Of a stretch of DNA of 64,000 nucleotides, positions 1 to 13,000 are shown piece after piece (position 1 is the stretch's first letter; the number at the start of each line of letters is the position of its first letter). The notes under the pieces are model-generated. The model was not told where the DNA came from. It searched no databases and worked only from the letters and a program-made list of their open reading frames with translations. The position numbers and the translations under genes are program-made. The stretch comes from Physella acuta (taxonomy: Eukaryota; Mollusca; Gastropoda; Physidae). The stretch is taken from assembly GCF_028476545.1 (NCBI RefSeq), contig NW_026731942.1:1-64000 (forward strand). Reading direction: 5' to 3'.

Positions 1-1167
1 GTCATTAAAAAAATTAAACTGATAATAATTAATTTTTATTACAGTGTTATAATAAAAATAATTTGTGTATGAAGATTTGTATAATGATTTATATTTTACA
101 CTTTTCAATTATTGTATGAGTTACTGGCTTAAAATGAAAACAGTTAGTTGTCATAAATAGTGTATCTTTACATCTGTGAATGTTACATTCACGATTTACT
201 AACTCAAGAGCTTTCGCTGCATTATATCACGAGCTTTTATTTTCTTCAGTAATTTCTCACGCTATATATATTGTAACAAATTCCCAACAAAACTGTACAA
301 ACATTTAAGACTATCGTGATAAAAATACAAATTTTTTGTATGTCTTTATTTCTAATTACCTTCATTGGAATGCTTTGATAGACAAATCATTGTTCATCTT
401 TTAGTTCATGTTATGAAATTTTTTTTGTAAATGTTTGAATTATATTACAGACTAACGCACACACACACACATTTGTTTATGCTGATTTATTTATATGAAA
501 ATAAAAGGATATTTAAAAATTAAAAAAAAAAAAAATTTAAAAAAATAAAAAAAAAAAATAACAAAATGCGGGAGGACTGCTATAGATATAGATGTTTGAA
601 AGGGACAGAATGTTTTATTTGATGTGTCTCAGCTGTTGTCTCATTGTAATAACATCACTTTTCCGGTTGCTTAAATTTTGTATCATTTTAATTTTCTGTA
701 ATCCCACATTTATTTCAGCTCTGCTTAAAAAAAAACCCGCACCCCCCCCCCCCTCAGCCCACCACGTCTATAAAAAAAATCGCTTGAATCATCATTTAAT
801 TACACATTTACATTTTCAGTTGTTTTTTTTTAAATAAAATTGTAATTAGACGTTTTGTATTAGATCTATGTATAAGTAAACCATCTTAAATTAATGAAAG
901 TAGGCTACAATAAGAAAGAAGTATTACTATTGTAAATCTGTATCAGTCCTCACAAGCCGATGATGAAAACTGTAATACTAAAGCGAGCATGCAAGGCAAA
1001 CTGACGCTGTAAATTACATGTCTGAGGCCAATAAAAAAAAACAAAAGAAAAAAAAAAAAAAAAAAAAAAGCTAGCCAATTATTAATAAACAACAGTGTTA
1101 CAAGCGCATTTCACATACATAAATCAGTTAGACAAGGTTGTTCTTTATCTCCTCTACTATACATCCT
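1..1167. other. AT-rich non-coding stretch, no gene seen
   Basis: No open frame here looks like a real protein. Visible features are poly-A rich patches near 520-560 and 1030-1070, a short (AC)n run near 450-472 and a poly-C run near 735-755. Possible upstream exons of the formin-like gene could lie in the first 7 kb, but I could not recognise any. Confidence 0.6.
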
Positions 1168-1374
1168 CAGAGTTTCTTCCAGGCATCTCTTCGGGGGGGC
1201 AAAGCCCCCCCCGAAAAATTTTTACCGCCCCCCCCCCCCCCGAACGAAATGAAATTATATAATTTATATAGAAAATATATACTTTTAACAGTGTCCGCCC
1301 CCCCGAAGAAAGTTTACCGCCCCCCCGAAAATTTCAAATGCCCCCCCGGAGAAAAAAGTCTGGAAGAAACACTG
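1168..1374. mobile_element. hAT-like MITE, family A (G/C-tract type)
   Basis: The ends are inverted repeats of the CAGTGTTTCTTCCAG type, here CAGAGTTTCTTCCAG at the left and CTGGAAGAAACACTG at the right. An exact 8-bp target duplication, TACATCCT, flanks the element, which fits a hAT insertion. The inside has several long poly-C tracts separated by a conserved AT-rich spacer. There is no coding capacity. Confidence 0.85.
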
Positions 1375-1962
1375 TACATCCTTAGCCTAGAACCCCTACT
1401 AGAAAACATTTGACAGGACAACTCGATTAAAGGACTGTACATTCCAAACACGGCAGGCAAAAAAATACAGTCTCGGTCACAATGCCTATACTGGACGATA
1501 AATACTGTACAAACAATGTGGGGGGTCAAGGTCGTATTGACTGTACTAGGGGGTCAAATACGAAGGTCAAGGTCACATTGACTTTACCAGGCGTGAAGTA
1601 CTAAACATAAAATGGCGTCAGTCTTGTTTTGGTGATTGCATTCTACACTGAAGCTTTAGATATTTTCCTACATTGCTAGTCCGAATAAAGCCTCGTTAGA
1701 TCATTCTGCGCAATCCAGTACCGAACTTTCGCGTAAATAATGCTTAAGTACCTATTACTTCAACAAATGACAAACCAATTTTTGACATTTAAATTTTTAT
1801 ACCCCGTGCCGGCGCCAGGTTATTTAGCGCCCTAGGCAAAACTTATTAAAACGCCCCCCCCTTTCACACAAATTAATTACTAAAACATATTATGTATAAG
1901 AAAACTATTATTTATAAGTGACATATTAACAATTAATATATTATTAATTGCAAACACGTTAT

Positions 1963-2241
1963 CAGTGGTTATCACGTATCGAGGTCGGGTGTCACCCGGT
2001 GCGGCATTTAATGGTGTCACCTCCCAGAGGCGTAGCGACCCTTACCGGGGACAAACTTTCAAATTTTCGATTTGCTCCCCCCCCCCCCCCCTCCCTGAAA
2101 CTTTCGATTTGCACCCCCCCCCCCTCAAATTTTTCTCTACATATTTTGCTATTTTTTGCCTTGGTGTCACCATCACCCCCTTAATGGTGTCACCCGGTGC
2201 GGTCTGCACCCCCGCCCCCCCCCCCCTTCGCTACGCCTCTG
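1963..2241. mobile_element. hAT-like MITE, family B (GTAGCGA ends)
   Basis: It begins CAGTGG and ends CGCTACGCCTCTG. An exact 8-bp duplication CACGTTAT lies on both sides. Repeated internal modules read as 'aactttcgatttgcacc' followed by a poly-C tract. Short open frames inside it are translations of the repeat and not genes. Other copies lie near 15593, 46784, 53585 and 58921. Confidence 0.85.
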
Positions 2242-2394
2242 CACGTTATAAGTAGACATCAAAATAAAATTTCACTTGCCTCCTTCGTCGCAGAAGTTTT
2301 TACTAATTCCTTCAGTTCCTGTTTGCAAGCGTAATCACATTCTATTGAAATTGTTGCTAAGTCCACGAGTCTACTTTGTACTTTACGACATAGC

Positions 2395-2486
2395 CTCCTC
2401 CTCCCCCCCCCCCCCCTTAGAAAATTTCAAGTCCCCCCCCCCCTCCCGGGAGAAAAAAGTCTGAAAAAAAACACGGGAAAAAACAC
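2395..2486. mobile_element. fragment of family A MITE
   Basis: It shares the poly-C, 'gaaaatttcaag', poly-C and 'ggagaaaaaagtct' modules with the complete family A copies but lacks the left end. The right end is degraded. Confidence 0.6.
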
Positions 2487-2489
2487 AGT

Positions 2490-4680
2490 TCAAATGTGAG
2501 TTCCAGAAAGGAACTTACCTGTTTTAAGCTTGACTCTCTTTAGCTATAATTGTAAAATGTCTATATTGTGTGATTATGTAATGATTTTTAGCGCAATTTC
2601 CATTCTGGAGAATTGCGTTTATTAACTCGTCCATTTCTGGGAATGGATGGATGTGTGTCCGCAGCTTTAAGTCGTATCTCCTCCTCAACGAAGCAATATC
2701 GAGGACTAGTTCCAAAAGCAAATATGTTAAGCAAGTTACCAGGATGAACATAGGCCAAAAAAATTCCGGGTTTCTTTCATGGATATCCCGGAAAAGCCAA
2801 AAAACCTCGAAAAAATGCAGTTTTTTACCCATATCTCGACAACCAGACCACTTAGCGACTTGAAACATGTACCAATCGATTCCTGCCATAATTTAGAAAA
2901 ATATTGCCGAAGAAAGTTTTCAAAAATATCCTTTCGTTCGTTCACAAAAATTTTTTTGAATTAATTAAAATTTGGACCGAATTAGTAGGCATTTTATCCA
3001 ACCACACCACACGCGTCATCACGTTCAATAGCTGCGCCATCACGTTCAATGGCTGCGACATCACGTTCGGTAGCTAGGCGCGCTATGGTTTTTAGTCATG
3101 TTACTCTATTGTAAATAAAACATGTAAAATACTGAAAAAATATTAATAAAAAACGTTTTAATGACTAACCAATGGTTTTACTAACCCTGCTCTTGATTTA
3201 CGCTACGACAGAGCTATTTTTAGATAACATAAGAAAATTGCGCTTATATGTCAATAGACTTTTTAATTAACTTGTTTTTTTGTTTTTGAAAAATAAAAGT
3301 TTACAAATGTTATAGATTTCAGCCTACAATTTTTGTATATGCATCCTTCAGGAGCGGGTGAAAAATATGAAAAAGACGCTCAATTAATTAGATTATTAAT
3401 TTAAGACTAAGACGATTTTAGACTCATTTGTTGTATGTCGACTAACATTTAAGTATTGCAATCTACAAGGGCTGCTGTTGTATTTTTTTATTTTTTTTTT
3501 TAATTTTTTTTAATGCAAGAAAACCTACCAAACCATTTTGTTTAGAGCTTCTGCTCTATATAACTTTTACAATAGCAAATAATAACTTACAAGTTATATT
3601 TATAAGTAAGCGGTCAACTTAAATTAAGGTGCAAAAATTTGAAATTAATGTTATGAGCAACGAATTATCTCCCATTTGGAAATCCAAATACCAAATTCTA
3701 TTCAAGGGAAATAACTTTAACCAAGTAAAATTAACCAAGTGTAACTAAGATATGTCTGAAAAAACACAACAAAACGCTTTAAGTTTCATCACGTAATGAT
3801 TATACCAAATCTTTTATATTAACTATGTAACCATAGCAAAAGAATGTATTTTACCAATGGACTGTAGGTTTTGTTTGAAAGTCTAAACACGGTAGTTTTA
3901 TTATAACATTTATCTAGTCAATTTTGATGACAAACATATTATTGCAGTAAGTTCCTCACAATCATATAGTAAATTTTTGGATCCCTTAAATAAAGGGACG
4001 CCTTTTATAAACTTAAATACGGGTAACTGTTTAATTAAGACGTTGCCATATTGTTGATGAAATATAAAAACTAATATTAACTTTTAAAATAATAAAGTTT
4101 AGGGTTGCTTATGAAAATTAGCCTAGATCTATATAATATTATATATTAACACTTTAAAAGTGTTAATATAGATTCCTAAAAAAACTTTTTTTTTTCAGTA
4201 AGAGAACGCCTACCTTTGTAGTGTATTCTGTCCTGAATTGAAATCTTCTAACTTAAGATAAACTCGATTACTCAATATACTTAACTACATTTACTTCACA
4301 TATCGAACTTCAATACCTAAACATAACTAGACTCGATTCTCCAGAACTACGACAATAACTCACTTAACTTCACCAAGCTCCACAAATGATACTCCCAATC
4401 AACAAAGATTTAACTGGACCTACTACTTCACGATAACAGTCATCACACTTCGATACTCTAATACTGCAAGGCTCGATACTCCCGAACTCCAGAACAACGA
4501 TACCTCATCACCTACATTCTCATCTCTCTACTACCAATCAGATCCCACTCAACCTTCAACTACACAACAGCCAAATAAAAATAACGATACTTTAACACTT
4601 CGATACTTACTTTATACCTACGAAACCATATCAACAACAAACTCCGTCATTACAAAACTATATACACCAGGACATATTTC
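2490..4680. other. Non-coding stretch, nothing recognised
   Basis: A 121-codon minus-strand open frame spans 2524-2889 but resembles nothing I recognise and has no supporting splice context. Near 3015-3075 the phrase 'catcacgttcaatagctgcg' repeats about three times. The rest is AT-rich low-complexity DNA. Confidence 0.5.
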
Positions 4681-4682
4681 TA

Positions 4683-4910
4683 CAGTGTTTCTTCCAGACT
4701 TTTTTCTCCGGGGGGGCACTTGAAATTTTCGGGGGGGGGGGGGGGGCGGTAGACTTTTTTCGGGGGGGGGGGGGCGGACACTGTTAAAAGTATATATTTT
4801 CTATATAAATTATATAAATTTCATTTCGTTCGGGGGGGGGGCGGTAAAAAATTTTCGGGGGGCCCTGGCCCCCCCCCCCCCCCCCGAAGAGATGCCTGGA
4901 AGAAAGTCTG
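4683..4910. mobile_element. hAT-like MITE, family A
   Basis: It starts CAGTGTTTCTTCCAGAC and ends with a degraded CTGGAAGAAAGTCTG. The flanks TATTTCTA and GATTTCTA match at 7 of 8 bases. It contains four long poly-G tracts and one poly-C tract around the conserved 'aaaagtatatattttc' spacer. Confidence 0.8.
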
Positions 4911-5561
4911 GATTTCTAATTTAAAGTCAGAGAAAACGAGACTTACAAGCCCTATTAAAAAACAAAATTGCACGTGTTTTCGAACGCCCCGTCATGCGCT
5001 GGAGCGATCACTAAATCAACATTAAAATTTGATAACCGTTTGAAATGTTCGAAATTTAAATTACGAACTTTTTAAATCGTTTTCTACATCAATTATGTGA
5101 CACCAAAATAAAAAGGCAATGTAACTGGTAAAAAGCGCCCCGATCTTTCCAAATTAGGGAGGTGGGGTTGCATTTTCACTATCGCGAATTAATTGATTTA
5201 TATTTATTATGGGGTGGGGGTGCAAAAATGATAGTTAGTCCTGGGCGCCGAAATAGATTGCTACTCCTTCTAAATTACCATCTATAGTTTTATAAAAGAT
5301 ATTCAAAGTTTTTAATTATGAGGTACTTTTTGATAATAACGATTACATTTTTTTTGCGCCCCCCCCCCCCCACCTTGGGATGGCGCCCTAGAAGGGATTG
5401 TTTTGTCAAAATTGTATATTTCGTTGCAAACAGTTTGCACTTTTAAAATTTTTGTAATTGTTACAAAAGTGAATTCACGTGAGTTTATATTTCATTTCTT
5501 CTCAAATGTCAAAATGTAGAACATCAGTCTTCGTGATTTAGACAATAGTATACAACTTCCA
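4911..5561. other. Non-coding stretch
   Basis: No convincing exon. A poly-C tract lies near 5355-5370, within sequence such as 'gcgccgaaatag' and 'tggcgccct' that looks like decayed repeat. Confidence 0.5.
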
Positions 5562-5786
5562 CACCGTGTTTCTTTCAGACATTTTTTTTTCCGGGGCGGG
5601 GGTGCACTTGAAATTTTAGGGGGATTATACTATATTTTCCAGGAAGGGGGGGGGGGGGTTGACACTGGTAAAAGTATATACTTTCTGTTTGAATTATCTT
5701 TAATTCAGGGACGGATGGGAGGGGGACGTAGAAGTCCCCCACACCCCCCCCCCCCCCCCCCCCAAAGAGTGGCCTGAAAAAAACAG
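5562..5786. mobile_element. diverged family A MITE
   Basis: It has the module order of family A: 'gtgtttctttcagac' end, G tract, 'cacttgaaatttt', G tract, 'aaaagtatatactttc', C tract, then 'agtggcctgaaa'. Both termini are eroded and no clear target duplication remains. Confidence 0.65.
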
Positions 5787-6346
5787 CCTCCGCAGCAAGG
5801 TCACATTGCCAATACAATTTTCTGCAATACGCTCAACGCTATTCAAGTTGCTTGTAAAAAAAAAAGATATTTGTAAGGCAGACTAATTAATTTAATTACA
5901 GATGAAAACTTAATCAGCAAACATAATATCAACTTTATAGCACACGTAAAAAAAAAACAACATACCCTCTTTCTTATATTCCTCGCTAACTCTCTTATCC
6001 AAATCATACAAATTTTACACCAGTTACCCGATTTAGCAATGAGCGACTGCACTACAAGTTAATACTAAACTGAGTGGCGATTCATGTTTTCTGATAATGT
6101 GGCGATTCATGTTTTCTGATAATGTACTAGCAAAATGGCCGACTTGAACAGCAATACATTATCAAGTCTATTGTGATGTACTGGCCTTTTATTTTCCGCA
6201 TTTTTTGCAGTTGTAGAAAATAATTGTGTTAAATGTCTAATAATAGTTTTATAGTTTTAATGAATGTTCGGAATAATTTGGTGCGTGATTGCCGTCTGTG
6301 ATAAGTCAGCGAGAAATATCTAATAGATATATGCCAGAATGCCTGA

Positions 6347-6830
6347 AATCTTTTCCCCCGAATAGACTACTTCCTTTTTTCCCGAATAGACTTCTTCCTT
6401 TTCCCCCCGAATAGACTTCTTCCTTTCTCCCCGAAAAGACTACTTTCTTTTTACCTGATTAGACATCTTCCTTTTTTCCCGAATAGACTACTTCCTTTTC
6501 CCCTCGAATAGACTTCTTCCTTTTTCCCTGAATAGACGTCTTCCTTTTTCCCCCGAATAGAATTCTTCCTTTTTCCCTGAATAGACGTATTCCTTTTTCC
6601 CCGAATAGACGTCTTCCTTTTTCCCTGAATAGACGTCTTCCTTTTTCCCCGAATAGACATCTTCCTTTTTCCCTGAATAGTCGTATTCCTTTTTCCACGA
6701 ATAGACTTCTTCCTTTTTCCCTGAATAGATGTATTCCTTTTTCCCCGAATAGACTTCTTCCTTTTCCCCGAATAGACGTCTTCCTTTTTCCCCCGAATAA
6801 ACTTCTTCGTTTTTCCCCTAACAGAATTTT
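6347..6830. repeat. Minisatellite, unit about 23-26 bp
   Basis: About 19 tandem copies of a unit built on CGAATAGACTTCTTCCTTTT, with length variation in the C and T runs and G/T changes at 'gacttc' versus 'gacgtc'. Open frames rich in RGKRKTSI across it are translations of the repeat. Confidence 0.9.
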
Positions 6831-7081
6831 CCCCTAATCAGACATACGCATGAAGGGATGATTACTCAAAAGCCTCTTTTTCCCGACAGTCCCTTGCCCG
6901 AAGACTTTTTTTTTAATTAGCGTTTCGGATAATATTGTCTCATTCGGCAAGTGTCTTTTCGGCACCCGTCCCATGATATTAATATATTGTATTTCTCATT
7001 CAACGCGTATTGCATGCAAGCAATCAGTCAAATATTTAACAAATACATTTCAAATTAATTCCCGTCTGCTCATAATTCCAG

Positions 7082-10000
7082 TTTCGTGGAGGACTTTGTG
7101 AGAGCGCCAAACAACGGTCTGAGACTCCTGCTCACTCTGCTGAAAAACCTCCAGGCTTTGTCCTCCAACCCCACAGCAACCACCCCCCGGGCGGCACCCA
7201 AGGGGACGTTGAGGATGGACGAATACAAGAAGAATATGGTGAGTGTCCCCAGTAACGTCACGTCTGTAACTACCCTAACCCTACCCAAACCTCCAATTTT
7301 ATCACCACCCTAACCCTACCCTAACCTCCAATTTTATCACTACCCTAACCCTACCCTAACCTCCAATTGTATCACCACCCTAACCCTACCCTAACCTCCA
7401 ATTTTATCACTACCCTAACCCTACCCTAACCTCCAATTTTATCACTACCCTAACCCTACCCTAACCTCCAATTTTATCACTACCCTAACCCTACCCTAAC
7501 CTCCAATTTTATCACTACCCTAACCCTACCCTAACCTCCAATTTTATCACTACCCTAACCCTACCCTAACCTCCAATTTTATCACTACCCTAACCCTACC
7601 CTAACCTCCAATTTTATCACTACCCTAACCCTACCCTAACCTCCAATTTTATCACTACCCTAACCCTACCCTAACCTCCAATTTTATCACTACCCGAACC
7701 CTACCATAACCTCCAATTTTATCACTACCCTAACCCTACCCTAACCTCCAATTTTATCACTACCCTAACCCTACCCTAACCTCCAATTTTATCACTACCC
7801 TAACCCTACCCTAACCTCCAATTTTATCACTACCCTAACCCTACCCTAACCTCCAATTTTATCACTACCCTAACCCTACCCTAACCTCCAATTTTATCAC
7901 TACCCTAACCCTACCCTAACCTCCAATTTTATCACTACCCTAACCCTACCCTAACCTCCAATTTTATCACTACCCTAACCCTACCCTAACCTCCAATTTT
8001 ATCACCACCCTAACCCTACCCTAACCTCCAATTTTATCACTAACCTAACCCTACCCTAACCTCCAATTTTATCACCACCCTAACCCTACCCTAACCTCCA
8101 ATTTTATTACTACCCTAACCCTACCCTAACCGCCAATTTTATCACCACCCTAACCCTACCCTAACCTCCAATTTTATCACTACCCTAACCCTACCCTAAA
8201 CTCCAATTTTATCACTACCCTAACCCTACCCTAACCTTCAATTTTATCACCACCCTAACCCTACCCTAACCTCCAATTTTATCACTACCCTAACCCTACC
8301 CTAACCTCCAATTTTATCACCACCCTAACCCAGGGGTCGGCAACCTTTTGAAGCGGAAGAGCCAAAAGTTACAATTTTCAATTTTTTTCTGGTTTTAAAG
8401 AGCCACTAAAATTTTTTATTTCAAATATTTTATTTTTTCATTAAGATTATTAGTATTTGTGCAAGGAGCTGGAGAGCCGCATGTTGATATCAAAAGAGCC
8501 GCATGCGGCTCGCGAGCCGCAGGTTGCCGACCCCTGCCCTAACCCTACCCTAACCTCCAATTTTATCACCACCCTAACCCTACCCTAACCTCCAATTTTA
8601 TCACCACCCTAACCCTACCCTAACCTCCAATTTTATCACTACCCTAACCCTACCCTAACCTCCAATTTTATCACCACCCTAACCCTACCCTAACCTCCAA
8701 TTTTATCACCACCCTAACCCTACCCTAACCTCCAATTTTATCACTACCCTAACCCTTCCCTAACCTCCAATTTTATCACTACCCTAACCCTACCCTAACC
8801 TCCAATTTTATCACTACCCTAACCCTACCCTATGGATGGATCGGACACATATTATGAAAAGAAAAAGAAAACATCGCAAAGCACGCTTTGGACTGGAATT
8901 CCCAGGGAAAAAGTAGGGTGGGCCGGCCAAGGAATACATGGAGAAGAACGGTTGAAGAAGAGGCGAAAACACCTGGGCTAAAATGGGCACATATAAAGGG
9001 AGCAAACCAAAACCGAGTCTGATGGAGATGTGTGGTTGCAGCCCTTTGCTCCCCAGGGGCCACAAAGGGATGATGATGAACCCTACCCTAACCCTACCCT
9101 AACCTCCAATTGTATCACTACCCTAACCCTACCCTAACCTCTAATTGTATCACTACCCTAACCCTATCCTAACCTCCAATTGTATCACTACCCTAATTCT
9201 AACCATCAACGGAAACTTTACTTGTGTTTCTACATTAACCGTAACCTTTCTACTGAAGTATCCTTTGTACCACTTGCCTTAAATCTAACCACGGAAACGT
9301 CACTTGTATCGTTACCCCAGCCCTAACCATCTACGGAAAAGTCACTTGTATCGTTACCCCAGCCCTAACCATCCACGGAAACGTCACTTGTATCGTTACC
9401 CCAGCCCTAACCATCCACGGAAAAGTCACTTGTACTACTACCCAAACCCTGGTGGTGGGCCAAATCCTAATGCCCTAAGCCAGGGGTCTCCAAACTACGG
9501 CCCGCGGGCCGGATGCGGCCCGCGAGGTCCTCTCATCCGGCCCGCGGAATTCTTTTTGTCCAAGGAAAAATCGTTTGTTGTTGATTGCTGAATAAATTTG
9601 CTCAGAAAAATCAAAGACATGCCTGGAAGAAACTGGTCCCCGAACTGAAATTTGATAGTAAATGCGGCCCTCGGACTGAAAAGTTTGGAGTCCCCTGCCC
9701 TAAGCCTTTACCTAACCATCAACGGAAACTTAACTTTTCAATCATAAAATAATGAACAGCTAAATCGAAATGTAGCCGTTACCGAAATCCATGCTTTAGC
9801 TAGCTCTAACCCTAAACATAACCCTAACTTAACCCATATCCATTTCCCTAAAACCATGTTGGGTATGCTATTTAACATATTTCTAACCATAATCCAAGAA
9901 CAAACGCGGTCAACACAACCCCGTAACTTTGCATTACCCAACTGGATTAACTTTCAACTAAATCCAATCTGCCGTTTGGCGTTTGAGTTCATATAGGGTA

Positions 10001-13000
10001 TAGAATATGTATAAAAATATTTTTTGTGCTATCAATGAATTAGTTGGACAATAACAACGTCTGTAGTTCTAAAATGGAGAAGGCCCTTAAATATCTTAAA
10101 CCATAATTTTATCATTTATGACTCTATATATAAAATGATAAAAATTATGTGAATACCAATGTGTTTTTTTCAGGTTGATGAGCAAGACTGTCTTCTATGT
10201 ATTAAATACACTTTAAGGATAAGGGTAAGTGCGAGGTTAAGTTTATAACAAAAACATATTAATATCGATATAAATTAAAACATACTAGTAATTGCGTAAA
10301 GGCAATAAAGTAAACAATTACTAGTATTAAATCTAGAGAAAATTAAAAAAACAAAAAAAAACAGTAATTGATTCCGATGACCTATTGTGATCAGTGTTTC
10401 TTCCAGACTTTTTTCTCCGGGGGGGGGGGGGGGGGCACTTGAAATTTTCGGGGGCGGTAGACTTTCTTCGGGGGGGGGGGGGCGGACACTGTTAAAAGTA
10501 TATATTTTCTATATAAATTATATAAATTTCATTTCCTTCAAGGGGCGGTAAAAAAATTTCGGGGGTGGGGGGGGGGGGGGGGGGGCGCAAAGCCCCCCTG
10601 AAGAGATGCCTGGAAGAAACTCTGATTGTGATAGTGTTACAAGAGTGTTGTGTCGCATTTAGTGACTATCTCCCTCTTTCTCTCTCTCTCTCTTTTTTCT
10701 CTGTTGTGATTGAAAACGTTGTCGGATAGGGATGGGGATTCGAACATTCCTCTTTCCTTTGTCACCAGTAGGTATTTTGTGTTTCTTTCATCTGTCTTTT
10801 TGGAGGGGGTGGGGGGTGCACAACTCCACCCCTACCCCACCCACCCAAGTAACATTTAGACCGTCTCCCAAAAATTTCAAGTGCACCCCCCCCCCCCCCG
10901 GAGAAAAAAGTCTTAAAGAAACACTGCATCCTTGCTCGTGATGGGCGGGCGAGTGCCGGCGGTCATGGGTTCCGAACTCAACACTTTCGGTATGACAACA
11001 GCGCCCTACCGTTTGACCACGTCGTTTCCACATTTAGCGTGTCCTGTTCCACTTTGTCACTGTTTGCAAATATGACATGAAAGTAACTATCCAAATTATG
11101 ACTTGAATCGTACATGACTTTGACTTAAAATATATTCCGTTTATGACTGGAGTCACATTCCACAGTCAGCTGTTGAAGAGATCCTCGAATACAACCCAGG
11201 CCTGTATACGGTCGTCACGTGTCTGATGAGCAACTACTCACGGTCTAGAATCACAGCATTAGAAGTAAGTGGTTAATTATCTTCTCCTGGGAGCTATGTA
11301 TATAACAGTCATTGCCCTCTCAGCCACATCACCCCCATCCCGTGTAGTGAATAGGGCTGGTAAGTAGGTCACCAACTAGTTCTACGGCTCAATAAACACT
11401 GTATGAGCCATAGAACTGGTTGGTGACCTACTTACCAGCCCTATTAGTGAAGGGGATGAAACATCCCCCTATCACCAATAAACGTCTCAAAATGAAATCG
11501 CATTCACATATTCATAAACACAAACAGAAAGATGTCTTAAGAATACATTCAGGCAAATATGTATGCGTGTTATGTGATAATGTGAGTGAGATGTATGATG
11601 TTCTTTCCATCTAGGCCTTGTTAATGACACAGGGGCCTATCTAGCGAGCCCCCTCCCTAGTCTACAGAAACACCTCTGAGCTCCACCCACCCCCCCCCCC
11701 TCTCCCTATAGAAACACCTCTGAACTCTTTTTTCTTGAGTTCTTACTTATTTATACGCCTTACTTATACGATATTTTACACGAATTTATGCATACACATT
11801 TAAAACAACATAATTAGCACCGTTGTATCTAAGACAAGAACGTTACATCTTCTCAGATCCTGACCCTGATACTGACCGGCCCAACTTCAGTGGACAAGGT
11901 TCTGGACGCCTTCACATCCATGAGGATCCACTTCGCTGAGAGCACCCGCTTCAAGATCCTAGTCAACATGATGTACACCAGGGGCGTCTCCCATGTTCTC
12001 TTTCAGGTTGGGTTCACAAAACAAGCTATCACAGTAAAGTGCTGAATCTCTAATGGACTTTACTCTCACTTGTTTTTCTGATGTTCTTTAAAATCTGACA
12101 TGTTTTGTCTGTTAAACATCGAATGACTAAGCCGTAAAAGGTTGACTATTTCAGCTGTACAACCTAAATGTTCTTAACAGTTCTTAAACGATAATTTACT
12201 GTTCATTTTTTTAATGTTAGTTGACAAGCATTTGATGTGAGTTGTAACATCTCACAATATATTTTCGAAATAAAACACATTTTTTTCCAGACATTATTAG
12301 GCTTTAAAAAAACAATAAGTTTTAGATACATTTCAAAACAATACAAATATGAAATAAAGAAAGAAGCCATCAAGTTATAAAAGTACATTTAAAAAAAAAA
12401 ACATTTTAAAAATTATTTTTATCGATCTACATAAATGAACCTCACACAATGAACTGCCATAATTTTGACTTGAGTTTTTGTTATTTGATGTCTGATGTCT
12501 ACACGTGCATGATCTGTGATGTAGGTGAGCTGTCTGAGGCTGCTCAACACCATCCTCAACCTGTGCCGCTCCGCCAACATGCGCGTGTTTCTACAATATG
12601 AGATGGAGGAGGCGGGACTGGATTTGACCCGTTTACAAGAGGTAACTTAATCTAGTGGTCAGTTGGTACATCCGTTTACAAGAGGTAACTTAATCTAGTG
12701 GTCAGTTGGTCAGTTGGTCAGTGTATCCAACTACAAGAGGTAACTTAATCTAGTGGTCAGTTGGTACATCCGTTTACAAGAGGTAACTTAATCTAGTGGT
12801 CAGTTGGTCAGTTGGTCAGTGTATCCAACTACAAGAGGTAACTTAATCTAGTGGTCAGTTGGTCAGTATATCTGTCCACAAGAGGTAACTTAATCTAGTG
12901 GTCAGTTGGTCAGTTGGTCAGTTTACCTGTCTTCATGTGGTAACTTAATCTAGTGGTCAGTTGGTCAGTAGTACACATCTACAAGAGGTAACTTAATCTA

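Larger units (their letters stand above)
7257..9190. repeat. 35-bp telomere-like satellite in formin-like intron
   Basis: More than 40 tandem copies of a 35-bp unit. Each holds CCCTAACCCTACCCTAACC followed by TCCAATTTTATCAC and TA or CA. The array starts about 19 bp after the splice donor at 7239. It is split by a hAT MITE (8331-8536) and a LINE 3' end (8833-9080). CCCTAA is the animal telomere repeat, so this is a telomere-like interstitial satellite. Confidence 0.95.

Noticed and set aside
2524-2889. 121-codon minus-strand open frame
   Set aside because: No recognised family and no splice or start context; overlaps other short frames on both strands.
6451-6698. Open frames rich in RGKRKTSI and GEKGRRLFREK
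   Set aside because: Translations of the 23-26 bp minisatellite, open on the same strand in more than one frame.
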